From contig JAFGEJ010000058.1 in the NCBI GenBank assembly GCA_016931655.1, positions 1 through 41,043 on the forward strand: 41,043 nucleotides of DNA, in the 5' to 3' direction. Under the pieces are notes generated by a model that was given only the letters and a program-made list of their open reading frames with translations, was not told the origin of the DNA and made no database searches. Both the position numbers and the translations under genes were made by a program. Below are positions 9,054-18,428 of the stretch, piece after piece. Source of the DNA: Phycisphaerae bacterium (lineage in GTDB: Bacteria > Planctomycetota > Phycisphaerae > SM23-33). The stretch's first letter is position 1. Each line of letters begins with the position of its first letter.

Positions 9054-10597
9054 GGTGTTTCCTCCGGCTGGGCGATGGGATTGACGTCCCTGTTTTCCCG
9101 CTTTAGTTTTGCGCGCATTTCCCGCACCAGCTTGAGTACCTGCTCCTGCCGGCCGGCGAGCTTGTCGTATTCCGCCTGGTCCCTGGGGACGGACAATTCG
9201 CCCGCCGCGGCGAGCTTGTCCAGCCGCCGCGTGGTTCGGTTGACGCGCAGTTGCTTCATGCGGAGCATGCGCAATTCCGCCACGGGCGGAATCAGGGGCG
9301 GTTTGCATTGTCCGCCGCCACCGCCGCCCATGCCGCGGCCGGGGCCTTTGGACAATTCCTTTCGCACCGCCTCCAGCAGTTCCTCCAGCGTGCGCTGAAT
9401 CTCTTCCTGCGTTGCCTGGGTAAGCGGGCCGGGGTCGAAATCCGCCAGGCGCTTCTGCACGTCCGTCAGATCGCGTCGCACGTCGCTCAGGACGGCGGGG
9501 AAGACCACCGTTGTGCCTTCCTTTTTCAGCAGGCTGCGGACGGCCCGGACCTCCTCGGCCAGTTCGCCCTCCACGCCGGCGAGTTCCACGAGCTTCTGCT
9601 GCGCGGGACGGTCATAGGGCGGGTCGGCCTTGGCGCGGGCGTCGTACGTGATGCGCGTCTGCTTCGTGCAGGCCTTCTGCTTTCGGAGCACCTTCTGGAG
9701 CCGTTCGGAAATATCCGCGAGCGTCTCGGCCTTGCTGCGGCGCTGAAGTTTTTCGATCTCCTCATCCAGCGATCGTATCGCGTCGCGGAGGTGATCCATG
9801 GTCTGGTTCTGGCGACGGTTGGCCCCGGTCGCGTCGTTGCCGCAAAGGCACTGGCCGGCTTTTCCGGAGCATCGGCCCGCCTTGGCGGCGGAGGCCCGGC
9901 CGGGCATGGGTTTCCCGTCACTCGGTTTTTTCATTCTCTCAGCGGTTTTGTGGATGTTTTTGGTGATCTCCTTCTGCTCGGCGTCGTCGAGGGGTTTGCC
10001 GGCTGCGTCACGGGTTTTGACTTCCTCGGCGGCCTGGCGCTTGAGCAGAGTGGCAAGGCGGTTTCGAATCGCACGCAGCCGGGCCGCCCGCTCGTCGATC
10101 TCGGACAAATCGCTCCGGGCGCCCTCCAGCAGGCGGAGCATGTACGTCAGGTCGCGGATCACCTCGGACTGGCCGGCCTGGGCGGCCTGGTCCAGCCCGC
10201 GACGCAGCAGGCGCTTGACGTCGTCGATTTTGTTGACCACGTCCTCCTGCTGGGCGTACATGACGGTCTGGCGGAGAATCTTCGCCGTGTCGGGGTCGGT
10301 TTTCTCCAACAGGGCGGCCACGTCCGACATGGCCGCAAGAAGTTCGTCCAGTTTTTTGCGAATGAAGTCCGCGGAGTGGACGAGATCCTCGCTTTGCCTG
10401 GCGCCCGGTTGGGTGGTCTGCGCCGTCGCGGCGCCCGGCGAGGCAATCGCCGCCGCCAGCAGGAACAGAAACACAAGGCGCACAAGGCCACTGCGTGGTG
10501 CAGCACCTGCTGCACCACGTTGAAATCGTTTTTTATACACCGTCGCCGTGGCGGAGCGGGTGCTCCGCCACGCAGGTATCTTATAATTCATATTCAT
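9050..10597 (-). CDS. Secreted coiled-coil protein of unknown function
   Basis: Start MNMNYKIPAW at 10597 overlaps the upstream stop; signal-like VRLVFLFLLAAAIASPGAATA, then long charged helical sequence. Confidence 0.72.
   Translation of the reverse strand: MNMNYKIPAWRSTRSATATVYKKRFQRGAAGAAPRSGLVRLVFLFLLAAAIASPGAATAQTTQPGARQSEDLVHSADFIRKKLDELLAAMSDVAALLEKTDPDTAKILRQTVMYAQQEDVVNKIDDVKRLLRRGLDQAAQAGQSEVIRDLTYMLRLLEGARSDLSEIDERAARLRAIRNRLATLLKRQAAEEVKTRDAAGKPLDDAEQKEITKNIHKTAERMKKPSDGKPMPGRASAAKAGRCSGKAGQCLCGNDATGANRRQNQTMDHLRDAIRSLDEEIEKLQRRSKAETLADISERLQKVLRKQKACTKQTRITYDARAKADPPYDRPAQQKLVELAGVEGELAEEVRAVRSLLKKEGTTVVFPAVLSDVRRDLTDVQKRLADFDPGPLTQATQEEIQRTLEELLEAVRKELSKGPGRGMGGGGGGQCKPPLIPPVAELRMLRMKQLRVNRTTRRLDKLAAAGELSVPRDQAEYDKLAGRQEQVLKLVREMRAKLKRENRDVNPIAQPEETP
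10494..10519. repeat. 26-nt hairpin, 11-4-11 (cgtggtgcagc-acct-gctgcaccacg), pair 2 member
   Basis: Perfect 11-bp inverted repeat, loop ACCT. Confidence 0.9.
10547..10572. repeat. 26-nt hairpin, 11-4-11 (cgtggcggagc-gggt-gctccgccacg), pair 2 member in opposite orientation
   Basis: Perfect 11-bp inverted repeat; loop GGGT is ACCC on the other strand. Confidence 0.9.
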
Positions 10598-12933
10598 TTT
10601 TCGTTCTCCGAGTTCTCGTCTTCGAAAATGTCTTCCACGCCCCGTTCGACGCGCTGGCGGAGAAGGGCGTCCAGTTCGACGGACATTTTGAGCAACCCTT
10701 CCAGTCGGCGGGCCAGTTCCAGGCGATTTTCGAGCTTGTGCATATTCGCGAGGATCGCTTCCAGTGCGTCGTAGATATCCTGCTGTTTTGCCGCGATGGT
10801 CTTTGCGCCGCGGGCCATCGCCGCCGCGTCCGTCATTGCGGCGGCGTCGTCGAGATCCGCCGCGGCGGTGCGCATTCGGCGGATGAGCTTTCGCAGCGGC
10901 GCGACGACGTTGTCGCGCAGGGCGGCGTGTTCTTCGGGTTGTCCGAGGCGGTTGAGTTCCATTTCCGTCGCGACGGCGGCCGTGGAGTCGGCAACTTTTG
11001 TCGATTCGTTTATCACCTGGCGCTGGCGGGCGGCCGCGTCGGCGAGTTTTCGGAGGCTTTCGGGGGGAATGGTCCCGCCGGCCAGTTCGCTCGCCGCCGA
11101 GGCGCACCGGCCCTGCGAAAACGCCTGCTGCCCCGTCGCCTGGAACAGTTCCATGCGGGCCTCTTTCTGCAATCCGATCAATTGGGCCAGAAGCTTTTCC
11201 CGCGGGATGATTTCAAAAGACAGTTCGGCGCTTCGGGCGGTGTTCGGGCCGTCCAGAGGTTTGGGCAATGTGTCGCGGGCCTCAGCCCGGACAATCAACC
11301 GGCCGCCCGGCGGGAGTTTCAACGGCAGCAAATCCAGCGTGCGCCGGCCGGTTTCCTGGCGAGGTGCGTCGGGTGAAATCGCGATGGGTTTCCCCACCGT
11401 CTGCCACGCCGGTTTAGCCGTCGGCTGGGTCTCGGCGGCGACGGATTCGCTGAGGCGATATACCACGCGCATCGACGCCAGGCCGTGATCGTCCTTCGCC
11501 TCGGCGAAAAGAGGGACGCGGGCCGAGGGGCAAATGACGTTTCGCACGCCCCGGCTTTGCAGGCGCACCGCCGGCGGCAGGTCGGGCAGGATTTGAAGAA
11601 GAAACGTTTCCCCCCGCCGATTGGTATAGCCGGCTGTGTCCCGCAGAACGAAGGACAGCGTACGAGTTGCCGGCGCGTTCTTCCCTTCGGGTTTCAGCAC
11701 GCCAATCAGCCGGCGGCGCGAGGCGTCGGTAGTTTCGTCATCCGTTTCGACGTTCATCTCCACCGCGTCCCGGCCGTTAAGTTGCATCCGGGCTGAGGCA
11801 ATCGGCTTGTTCGCTTCCGCCGAGACGTGCACCGTCGCGCCGTGGGGAATCGGCAGTACGCCCCGGCTGCCCGGCAGGACCGTCGGGTGCGGCTGGCGCA
11901 TGTAAGCCGGCGCAACGACGGTGAATCGCACCTCTCTCAGCGCCGGGGCCTCAACGAGCACAACCCGGTGAGGCCGGCGGGCGTCGCGGCGGTCGTCGCC
12001 GCCGACGGCGTAAAATTCGAAGGCCTCGTTCACACCGGCAAATCGCTTGCGATACCACGTGCGAGTATGTGTCGCGGGCATCTTGCCCGCGTAAAGAACG
12101 GTATTTTGATATTGCGCCGCCTGGTCCGGCGGCAGGGGGGTGAGGGTTTCTTCCGTATCGCCCACGGAAGGATATTGCGCGTGCAACGTGACGGCCTCCG
12201 GGGCGCTCGGGCCTTCCTGCGAGGCAACAAGAACCTCCAGCGTCTCGCCGCGCAAGACCTCCGCCGTCTCGTGGACCTGCAGAATCGTCCCAGCCCCGTC
12301 GGTCTGAAGCAGCGGGCGAAGTTGTCCCGTGTGATCCATATAGTATACGCTCAGGTACGTTTGCTGCGGCCAATCGACGTCGGCCAGCAGAACGTTCCGC
12401 TGAAACCACAATTGCATCACGTCAGGTTTCAGGATTGCGAAGCCCGTCAGTAACACGCCGACGGCGACGGCCAGGGCGACGATGCGCCGCAGGCGGCGCG
12501 TCTCGACGATTTTCCCGACCGGCAGCGGCGGAACGATTCGCTGGGCTTCGGCGGCGGTTTGAGCGAGCATGGCCTGGCTGACGCTCTCGCCGGTCGTCTC
12601 CAGTGCGGTCATCAGCCGATCGTTGATCTGGGGAAACCCCCGTTCCAGCAATAGCGCCAGGGCGTGAGGGTGCATCGGCGCGAGCATCGGCCTGACGACG
12701 CGCCGCCACAGCACGTAGAGCATAAACAGGGCGAAGAGAAACAGCGCCGCCGCCCGCAGCGGGCGGTCCAGGCGGAGGGAATAATCCAGCCCCAGCGTAA
12801 CGGCTACTCCTGCCGCCGCCGCCAGCGCCAAACGCGAAAGACCCTCGACGAGCAGCCGGCTGCGCAGCATCCGCCGCAGCAAATCCAGCTTGCCCCATAC
12901 CGCGGACGACAATAATGTGCTCTTGTTCTTCAT
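10594..12933 (-). CDS. Large membrane protein with N-terminal transmembrane helices and coiled-coil C-terminus (DUF4175-like)
   Basis: 779-aa ORF; two N-terminal hydrophobic segments (LALAAAAGVAVTLGL, AAALFLFALFMLYVLW). Position in a MoxR/DUF58/VWA cluster. Confidence 0.75.
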   Translation of the reverse strand: MKNKSTLLSSAVWGKLDLLRRMLRSRLLVEGLSRLALAAAAGVAVTLGLDYSLRLDRPLRAAALFLFALFMLYVLWRRVVRPMLAPMHPHALALLLERGFPQINDRLMTALETTGESVSQAMLAQTAAEAQRIVPPLPVGKIVETRRLRRIVALAVAVGVLLTGFAILKPDVMQLWFQRNVLLADVDWPQQTYLSVYYMDHTGQLRPLLQTDGAGTILQVHETAEVLRGETLEVLVASQEGPSAPEAVTLHAQYPSVGDTEETLTPLPPDQAAQYQNTVLYAGKMPATHTRTWYRKRFAGVNEAFEFYAVGGDDRRDARRPHRVVLVEAPALREVRFTVVAPAYMRQPHPTVLPGSRGVLPIPHGATVHVSAEANKPIASARMQLNGRDAVEMNVETDDETTDASRRRLIGVLKPEGKNAPATRTLSFVLRDTAGYTNRRGETFLLQILPDLPPAVRLQSRGVRNVICPSARVPLFAEAKDDHGLASMRVVYRLSESVAAETQPTAKPAWQTVGKPIAISPDAPRQETGRRTLDLLPLKLPPGGRLIVRAEARDTLPKPLDGPNTARSAELSFEIIPREKLLAQLIGLQKEARMELFQATGQQAFSQGRCASAASELAGGTIPPESLRKLADAAARQRQVINESTKVADSTAAVATEMELNRLGQPEEHAALRDNVVAPLRKLIRRMRTAAADLDDAAAMTDAAAMARGAKTIAAKQQDIYDALEAILANMHKLENRLELARRLEGLLKMSVELDALLRQRVERGVEDIFEDENSENEK
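12073..12091. repeat. Palindrome cgcgggca-tct-tgcccgcg inside a CDS
   Basis: 8-bp perfect stem, encoding YAGKMPATHT on the minus strand. Confidence 0.7.
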
Positions 12934-12978
12934 CCCGTTACATTTTTAACAACAAGATATTCACCACAGAGGCACAAA

Positions 12979-13266
12979 ATTTTGCATAACTCAAATGAAA
13001 AGAACGTAGTGTTCTATTTTCATTGTTGACAATGTCTTTGATAGTAGCCCCGGGCACAAGCCCGGGGAATGGAACCGTTTCATATTTCCGAGTCCCGTCA
13101 GGGACGATTGAATTTTCAAAAATATTTCAATCGCCCCGATGGGGCTCTGAGAAAAAAAAACACGTGTTATCCCCGGGCTTGCGCCCGGGGCTACTTTCAA
13201 TCAACGCAATACACATAAACTATTTTTTAAGCAGCACGTTAGTAATTCACGAGAGTTATGCAAAAT
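12979..13266. repeat. MITE-like nested palindromic element
   Basis: Outer 14-bp inverted repeats attttgcataactc (12979-12992) and gagttatgcaaaat (13253-13266); inner 12-bp gtagccccgggc (13044-13055) and gcccggggctac (13183-13194); central cgattgaa/ttcaatcg. Confidence 0.75.
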
Positions 13267-13305
13267 CCTGCATCTCAGTGTCGGTTTTCATATCCGTTAT
13301 TTTTT

Positions 13306-13333
13306 TCCGGCTCCTGTCTTCTGACTCCTTCTC
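13306..13333. repeat. Degenerate heptamer array (TCCGGCT CCTGTCT TCTGACT CCTTCTC)
   Basis: Four in-register 7-mers abutting the stop codon of the minus-strand CDS. Confidence 0.5.
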
Positions 13334-15985
13334 CTACGTCATATTCACGCGTTTCCGTATGATCCACTCCGCCGTCAGCAGCACGGCGATGAGAATCCAC
13401 ATGGCCTTGGTGTCCCAGAGCGTGAATTGCCGTTCTTTGACCGTCTGCAATCGCCCGGCGGGGATGAGTTCCGCCAGCCGGTCCACGTCACCGGCGTGTA
13501 AGGCGAAATCGTCTTTGGAGGCGATGGCCCGCATCGTGCGTGCGTCGGCTTCGCGGCGGCGCAACTCCGCCCGCGGCGGCTGAACGACGATTTGTTTGCC
13601 TGCCACGCTGGAGGCGTCGACGAATTTCGGATCGCACGTCAACTCGTACGTGCCCGTGTGAGCGGGCGTGATCTCGGCGCGGAATCGGCCCGGTTTGCCC
13701 TTCCGGGCCGGCAGGGAATGTTTGACGGCCTTACCGGTCTTCCGGTCGATCATGCGAATCGTGAACGCCCTGGCCTTGAAGGGACGATAGTCCCGATCGT
13801 AGACCTCGGCCTCCACGGTGATCTTCTGTCCCGCGTCGAAGCGGTCGCCGCCGGTGGTGATGACGACCCGTCGCGCGTGCAGCGGCGCGAGATAGCGCAC
13901 CACGTTGCCCCAGAACCGCTGGTGATACGACCCGTCGGCGAGGAACCGCCATCGCCAGGTTTCGTCGGTTCCGACGTACACCACGCGCCCGCCGCCGACG
14001 GTGTGCACGGCGATCAGCGGAATCGCGTCGTCCTGCGCGTGCATTTTCCGCGACGGATCGGAATGTTCCGCCAGTACGCGGGCGGCGGGCTTGCGACGGG
14101 CGACGGCCTGGTGACCGAAAACGCCCGGCAGCACGTCCCAGATTTTTTGATTCTCCTCACCGGAGCTTTCCAGCATCGTCACCGGATGATCCAGGCCGTA
14201 GCCCGTCAGGTGAATCGGCCAGGCGCGTGGTCGCGTTTCCTGAATCAGCCTCGCCACGTCCACTTCGTTTTGCGCCACCGCGACGGGCAGAAGGTCGGCG
14301 AGTTTCTTCGCAGCCGGGTCGCTCAGCACTTCGGCGGTGTTCCGCGAAGAGGCGATGTAGCACAGCCCGCCGCGATGCCGCGCGACGAACTCCCACAGGT
14401 TGTCGATGAACGTTTTGTCAAACCCTTCCTTGGTCGGCAAGGGATCGTAGAGGATCACAACGTCGTATCCCGGAGGTATTTCAGGGGAATCCGTTTTCTC
14501 GGCTGGTTGCGTGGTCGGCTGGGTCGTCGGCGCTCCGGCAGCGGCCCGGCCGTCGGAGTCGATCAGTTCGCGCAGCGTTCGCGGCAGGCGGGTGAGCTTC
14601 ATGCCCGTGGAGGCGGACTGGTTGACGTCCGGGTCGGCGTCCTGCTGCCAGACGCTCAGGCGATACAATTCCGGCTGGCGGAGGAAATAATTTCGCAGGT
14701 AGCGGAACTCCCATCCGGCGTCGCCGCTGAGGAGCAACACGCGAATCTTCCGATCCGAGACGCGGAGAAAAGCCTCGGCGGAATCGTCGTCGTCCGCGCG
14801 CTGGCCCGTCGGCGGAAGAACCACGGCGCGATAGACATACTCACCGAGTTGACCCGTCGGCGGGGTGGTCTGGAGCTTTACGCTCCGGGTTTCGTCGCCT
14901 TCGCCTCCGTTCGGGGCGGGCGATTTCAGCGTGACGGTTTTTTTCGTCAGCGGCGGAGTATCGGTGAGATTCGCGGGCCAATCCTTACCGACCTTTCGGC
15001 GATACAGGCGTACCTCGACGTTTTGCCCGGCGAGATTGCGATGGCGCAGCAGGGCCGTGCACTCGACCTGCCCGCCCGCCCGCACCTCGCGCGGAGCGCG
15101 GAGCGCGACGACGGCGACGTTTCGCGGCGGCGTCGGATCGCCCACGAGCACGGTGTAGCGCGTCGCGCCGAGACGGTCGGCGAAATCCAGGGCGGCCCGG
15201 AGACGCTCCTCCGCGTCGTCCCGCGTATCCTGGCCGTCGCCGAGAAACACCACGCCCCCGATCCGACGACCCTGAAATCGTTCCAGCGCGTCACGCAGGG
15301 CGGCGGAGTGATCCGTTTCATATCCCGCCGCCGTCAGATCACCCAGAATGTCCGTCATCGCGGCATGTTCCATCTTCGCCGGCTGCGTCGCAGCGGGAGC
15401 GGTTTCTCCAAGCGCCCCGACGGGAATCACGCCCAAAAGGGCGACGTAGGAATCCTCCGCCGGGCGGGACGTGGAGAAGCGAAGAATCTCGATGGGGTGG
15501 TCTTCGTTGAGCTTCCGCCACACGTCGTGGTTTTCCAACAAACGTTTGAGAAGATCGGATCGGCTGAACGTCTCCAGTTGTGTTTCTTCCACGCCGACGG
15601 CGGCGGCGAGTTTCGCGCGTTTGGCCGGCCCGGCCTGAACATACGAATCCTTGAACGACATCGAAAGACTCTCGTCGATCAGCACCAGCAGCGAACTGTG
15701 CAGCGTGTCGGTGACGCGCAGGAGAATGGCCGGCTGAAACAGCGTCACGATCAGCAGCAGGAGCGCGGCGATGCGCAAGGCCGCCAGTGTGCGCTTGACC
15801 GCCGGGCGGGTTTGGCCTTCGCGACGGTAGTTTCGCACGACCAGCCAGACCAGTCCCGCCGCCAGAAGCCCCAGGCCGAGGCGCACGTAATTGCCGTGGT
15901 CCGCCGCCAGGCCGACGCTCCAGCGCCCGCCGGTAAGCTCCTCCGGCGAGAGATTCAGCAGCCATTGCAAAATTGCGTTCATCAC
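13334..15985 (-). CDS. Membrane protein with VWA-like and glutamine-amidotransferase-like regions
   Basis: N-terminal transmembrane helices; LLVLIDESLSMSF (DxSxS-like); VVYVGTDETWRWRFLADGSYHQRFWGNVVRYLAP typical of planctomycete VWA/GATase-like proteins. Confidence 0.8.
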   Translation of the reverse strand: MMNAILQWLLNLSPEELTGGRWSVGLAADHGNYVRLGLGLLAAGLVWLVVRNYRREGQTRPAVKRTLAALRIAALLLLIVTLFQPAILLRVTDTLHSSLLVLIDESLSMSFKDSYVQAGPAKRAKLAAAVGVEETQLETFSRSDLLKRLLENHDVWRKLNEDHPIEILRFSTSRPAEDSYVALLGVIPVGALGETAPAATQPAKMEHAAMTDILGDLTAAGYETDHSAALRDALERFQGRRIGGVVFLGDGQDTRDDAEERLRAALDFADRLGATRYTVLVGDPTPPRNVAVVALRAPREVRAGGQVECTALLRHRNLAGQNVEVRLYRRKVGKDWPANLTDTPPLTKKTVTLKSPAPNGGEGDETRSVKLQTTPPTGQLGEYVYRAVVLPPTGQRADDDDSAEAFLRVSDRKIRVLLLSGDAGWEFRYLRNYFLRQPELYRLSVWQQDADPDVNQSASTGMKLTRLPRTLRELIDSDGRAAAGAPTTQPTTQPAEKTDSPEIPPGYDVVILYDPLPTKEGFDKTFIDNLWEFVARHRGGLCYIASSRNTAEVLSDPAAKKLADLLPVAVAQNEVDVARLIQETRPRAWPIHLTGYGLDHPVTMLESSGEENQKIWDVLPGVFGHQAVARRKPAARVLAEHSDPSRKMHAQDDAIPLIAVHTVGGGRVVYVGTDETWRWRFLADGSYHQRFWGNVVRYLAPLHARRVVITTGGDRFDAGQKITVEAEVYDRDYRPFKARAFTIRMIDRKTGKAVKHSLPARKGKPGRFRAEITPAHTGTYELTCDPKFVDASSVAGKQIVVQPPRAELRRREADARTMRAIASKDDFALHAGDVDRLAELIPAGRLQTVKERQFTLWDTKAMWILIAVLLTAEWIIRKRVNMT

Positions 15986-18279
15986 CAGTGTCCGAATCGT
16001 CGTGCGAGATAGGTTTCCATCGCCATCGCCGCGATCAGCGCGACGATGAAATAGATCCAGTACGGTTTTTCCATGCCGGCGTCGGCAAGTTCCGCTCCGC
16101 CGGTTTCGGCGCGGCTGACGTAGGCAAACGCGTCGCGTCCCCAGGCCGCCGCGAGCGTTTCCTTCCCAGCCGGTGCGAGCCGGCCTTCGCGGCCGTCCAC
16201 GTTACGCGCCAAAAGCAGGTGACGCTCCAGCCCGTCCGGGCGAAGCAGACGAAGTCGATACAACCCCGCTTCCTCGGCGTCGTTGGAAAAAAGTTCCAGC
16301 CGGCCGGTCGCGTCGCGTCGCGGCGGAAACGAAACGATTTCCGCCCCCACGCCCGGCGGCGTGAGTTTTGCCGTCGCGTCGCGCAGATCCTCGTCCAGCG
16401 GCAGGCGGATCGGCCGACCCGCGGTATGCGTGTACAAATTTTCCCGCGGCCGGGCCAGGCGATCAGTCAGGTCCGCCACGAATAACACGTACAGACCCTG
16501 CACGTCGGCGACGGCGTCCATGGCCCAGTCGTTCCAGGCCATCGACGCGGTGCTCGTGATCAGCACCACCCTGCCGCGGCCGAGCCGACGCGACACGACG
16601 GCGGGGGTGTGGTCGCGGTCGTCGTATCGGGCCTCCACGACCGCCGCCGAGGCGGAGGCGTCGGCGGGGGCCAGGCCCTGCTCGTCGCCCGGCGTGAAAG
16701 CGAAAAAGCGGATCAGTTTCGTCAGCGCGCCGCCCTCGCCGGCGAAAAAGCTCATCACACCGCCGGGTAACATGCTCGACGGATCCAGCCGCACGTATCG
16801 GTCGGATCGAGCGGCGTCGCCGGCGGGCGAGCGAATCGGCAGCGGCAGCAGGCCGGCGCCTTTGTGGTACAGGCGGTCGTTGTAAAAATTCGTATCCACC
16901 CGATCGCCGGTGCAAATCACCAGCCCGCCGCCGTCGCGGACGTATTGCTCCAGTGCGGCGATGGAGGCGTATCGCTCGAACGACGCCTCATCGCCGACTT
17001 GCTTTTTCTGCACGGGCTGAATGGGCGCGTCCGAGACGTTCAGGAGAAAAACCACGTCGTATTCGTCGAATTGCGTAACGGGCAGGTCGTTTCGGCCGAT
17101 CACGTCCACCGCGAATCCGTGCTCGCCGCGCCCCGTCGGGTCCAGGGCCGTCCGGAGAAAATAGGACTCCGCCTCCTCGGGCGCAAGGAGGTTGGGCTTG
17201 CCGTCCACAAGGAGCACCTTCGTAGCCGGCTGCACGTCGAAGGCGAGCGTCGCGCGGTTGTCGGCGGCCAGGGCGTCGGCGGGCAGCTCGGCTGTCACGG
17301 CGACGAATCCTTTCTCGCCCGGCGTGAAGGCAATCTCCCGCCGCCAGGTCTCGCCCGGACCAAGTGAGGAAATGATCTGCGGCGGTAAGGTGACCGTGTG
17401 TGACGCGTCGTCGTTCTGGAGCACGGCGCTGAGTTTCACGGCGGCGTTTTCCGCTCGCGTCAGGCCGTTATTGCGAATGCGCAGGGCGATTCGCGCCGGC
17501 TGGTGGGCGACGGCCCCTTTTCCGACCTGTTCGATTTTCTCCAGCGTCAGGTTCGTCCTGGCCGCCAGGCCGTAGTCCAGAATCGCCACGTGCGCTCCGG
17601 AGGCCTTCAGGTCGGCCAGGGTTTTTTGCAGCGCGTTGCGCTGTTCGGCGTCGTTAACGTCTTCCTGCCGGCAATCGCTCAGGAGGTACAGGCGTTTCTC
17701 GCCTTCGGCGCCGGCCAGGACGTCTCGCGCGGTTTGAACCGCCTCGGCCGGCGTGGTTCGCAGGTCGCTTGGTTCCAGCGCGTCCAGCCGGCCGAGCAAC
17801 GCGTCGCGGTCGGTGATCTCGCCCAGGCGGAAGAACGCCTTTTCTTCCGTCGGTTTTGACGTAAGCAGAATCGCGGCCCGGTCCTGGTTTCGCAGCTTCG
17901 CCAGCCGATGTTTCAGATCGGCCTTCGCGGCGGCAAAAAGCGTTTCGTCGCCGCGACGCTGGCCCATCGAGGCGCTGTCGTCCAGAACGAACACAAACGT
18001 CCGCGGGCCGTTCAGGCCCGGCAAAGCGCCCTCGCCGCCGCAGCCGACGAATCGCGCCAGGGCAACCCCCAACAGCAACATCACCAGACACCGCAACGCC
18101 AGCAGCAGCAGTTCCTCCAGTTGCAGGCGGCGGCGATTCTTCCGCAACGCCTCCAGCAGAAAGCGCATAGCCGCCCATTCGACGACGCGAAACCGGCGGC
18201 GATTCAAAATGTGGATGACGACCGGAATCGAAATCCCAGCCGCACCCAGCCAGAACAGAATAGGATGAATGAACGGCAT
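15982..18279 (-). CDS. BatA-domain / VWA-domain membrane protein
   Basis: N-terminus MPFIHPILFWLGAAGISIPVVIHILNRRRFRVVEWAAMRFLLEALRKNRRRLQLEELLLLALR (BatA N-terminal double TM) and VFVLDDSASMGQ (MIDAS). Confidence 0.9.
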   Translation of the reverse strand: MPFIHPILFWLGAAGISIPVVIHILNRRRFRVVEWAAMRFLLEALRKNRRRLQLEELLLLALRCLVMLLLGVALARFVGCGGEGALPGLNGPRTFVFVLDDSASMGQRRGDETLFAAAKADLKHRLAKLRNQDRAAILLTSKPTEEKAFFRLGEITDRDALLGRLDALEPSDLRTTPAEAVQTARDVLAGAEGEKRLYLLSDCRQEDVNDAEQRNALQKTLADLKASGAHVAILDYGLAARTNLTLEKIEQVGKGAVAHQPARIALRIRNNGLTRAENAAVKLSAVLQNDDASHTVTLPPQIISSLGPGETWRREIAFTPGEKGFVAVTAELPADALAADNRATLAFDVQPATKVLLVDGKPNLLAPEEAESYFLRTALDPTGRGEHGFAVDVIGRNDLPVTQFDEYDVVFLLNVSDAPIQPVQKKQVGDEASFERYASIAALEQYVRDGGGLVICTGDRVDTNFYNDRLYHKGAGLLPLPIRSPAGDAARSDRYVRLDPSSMLPGGVMSFFAGEGGALTKLIRFFAFTPGDEQGLAPADASASAAVVEARYDDRDHTPAVVSRRLGRGRVVLITSTASMAWNDWAMDAVADVQGLYVLFVADLTDRLARPRENLYTHTAGRPIRLPLDEDLRDATAKLTPPGVGAEIVSFPPRRDATGRLELFSNDAEEAGLYRLRLLRPDGLERHLLLARNVDGREGRLAPAGKETLAAAWGRDAFAYVSRAETGGAELADAGMEKPYWIYFIVALIAAMAMETYLARRFGHW

Positions 18280-18325
18280 ATTTTTTTGACCACAAAGGCA
18301 CAGTGTCGGCTGCGCCTACATTCTT

Positions 18326-18425
18326 ATTGCGGATTGCGAAATGCGGATTGCGGATTGAAACAGAACACATACAACGGGAACCGTGTTTTCTTCCAATCCG
18401 CAATCTGAAATCCGCATTCCGCAAT
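18326..18425. repeat. Inverted heptamer array (ATTGCGG)n ... (CCGCAAT)n
   Basis: Left ATTGCGG ATTGCGA AATGCGG ATTGCGG ATTGAAA; right TTCCAAT CCGCAAT CTGAAAT CCGCATT CCGCAAT; 30-nt spacer. Confidence 0.9.
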
Positions 18426-18428
18426 TCT

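Noticed and set aside
12991-13200. Small ORFs with APGASPG / PGLRPGLLS peptides
   Set aside because: Translations of the GC-core palindromic element, not genes.
13592-16012. 806-aa plus-strand ORF opposite the VWA membrane protein
   Set aside because: Shadow ORF in GC-rich DNA; Arg/Gly/His-rich composition with no recognisable domain, while the minus strand encodes a convincing protein.
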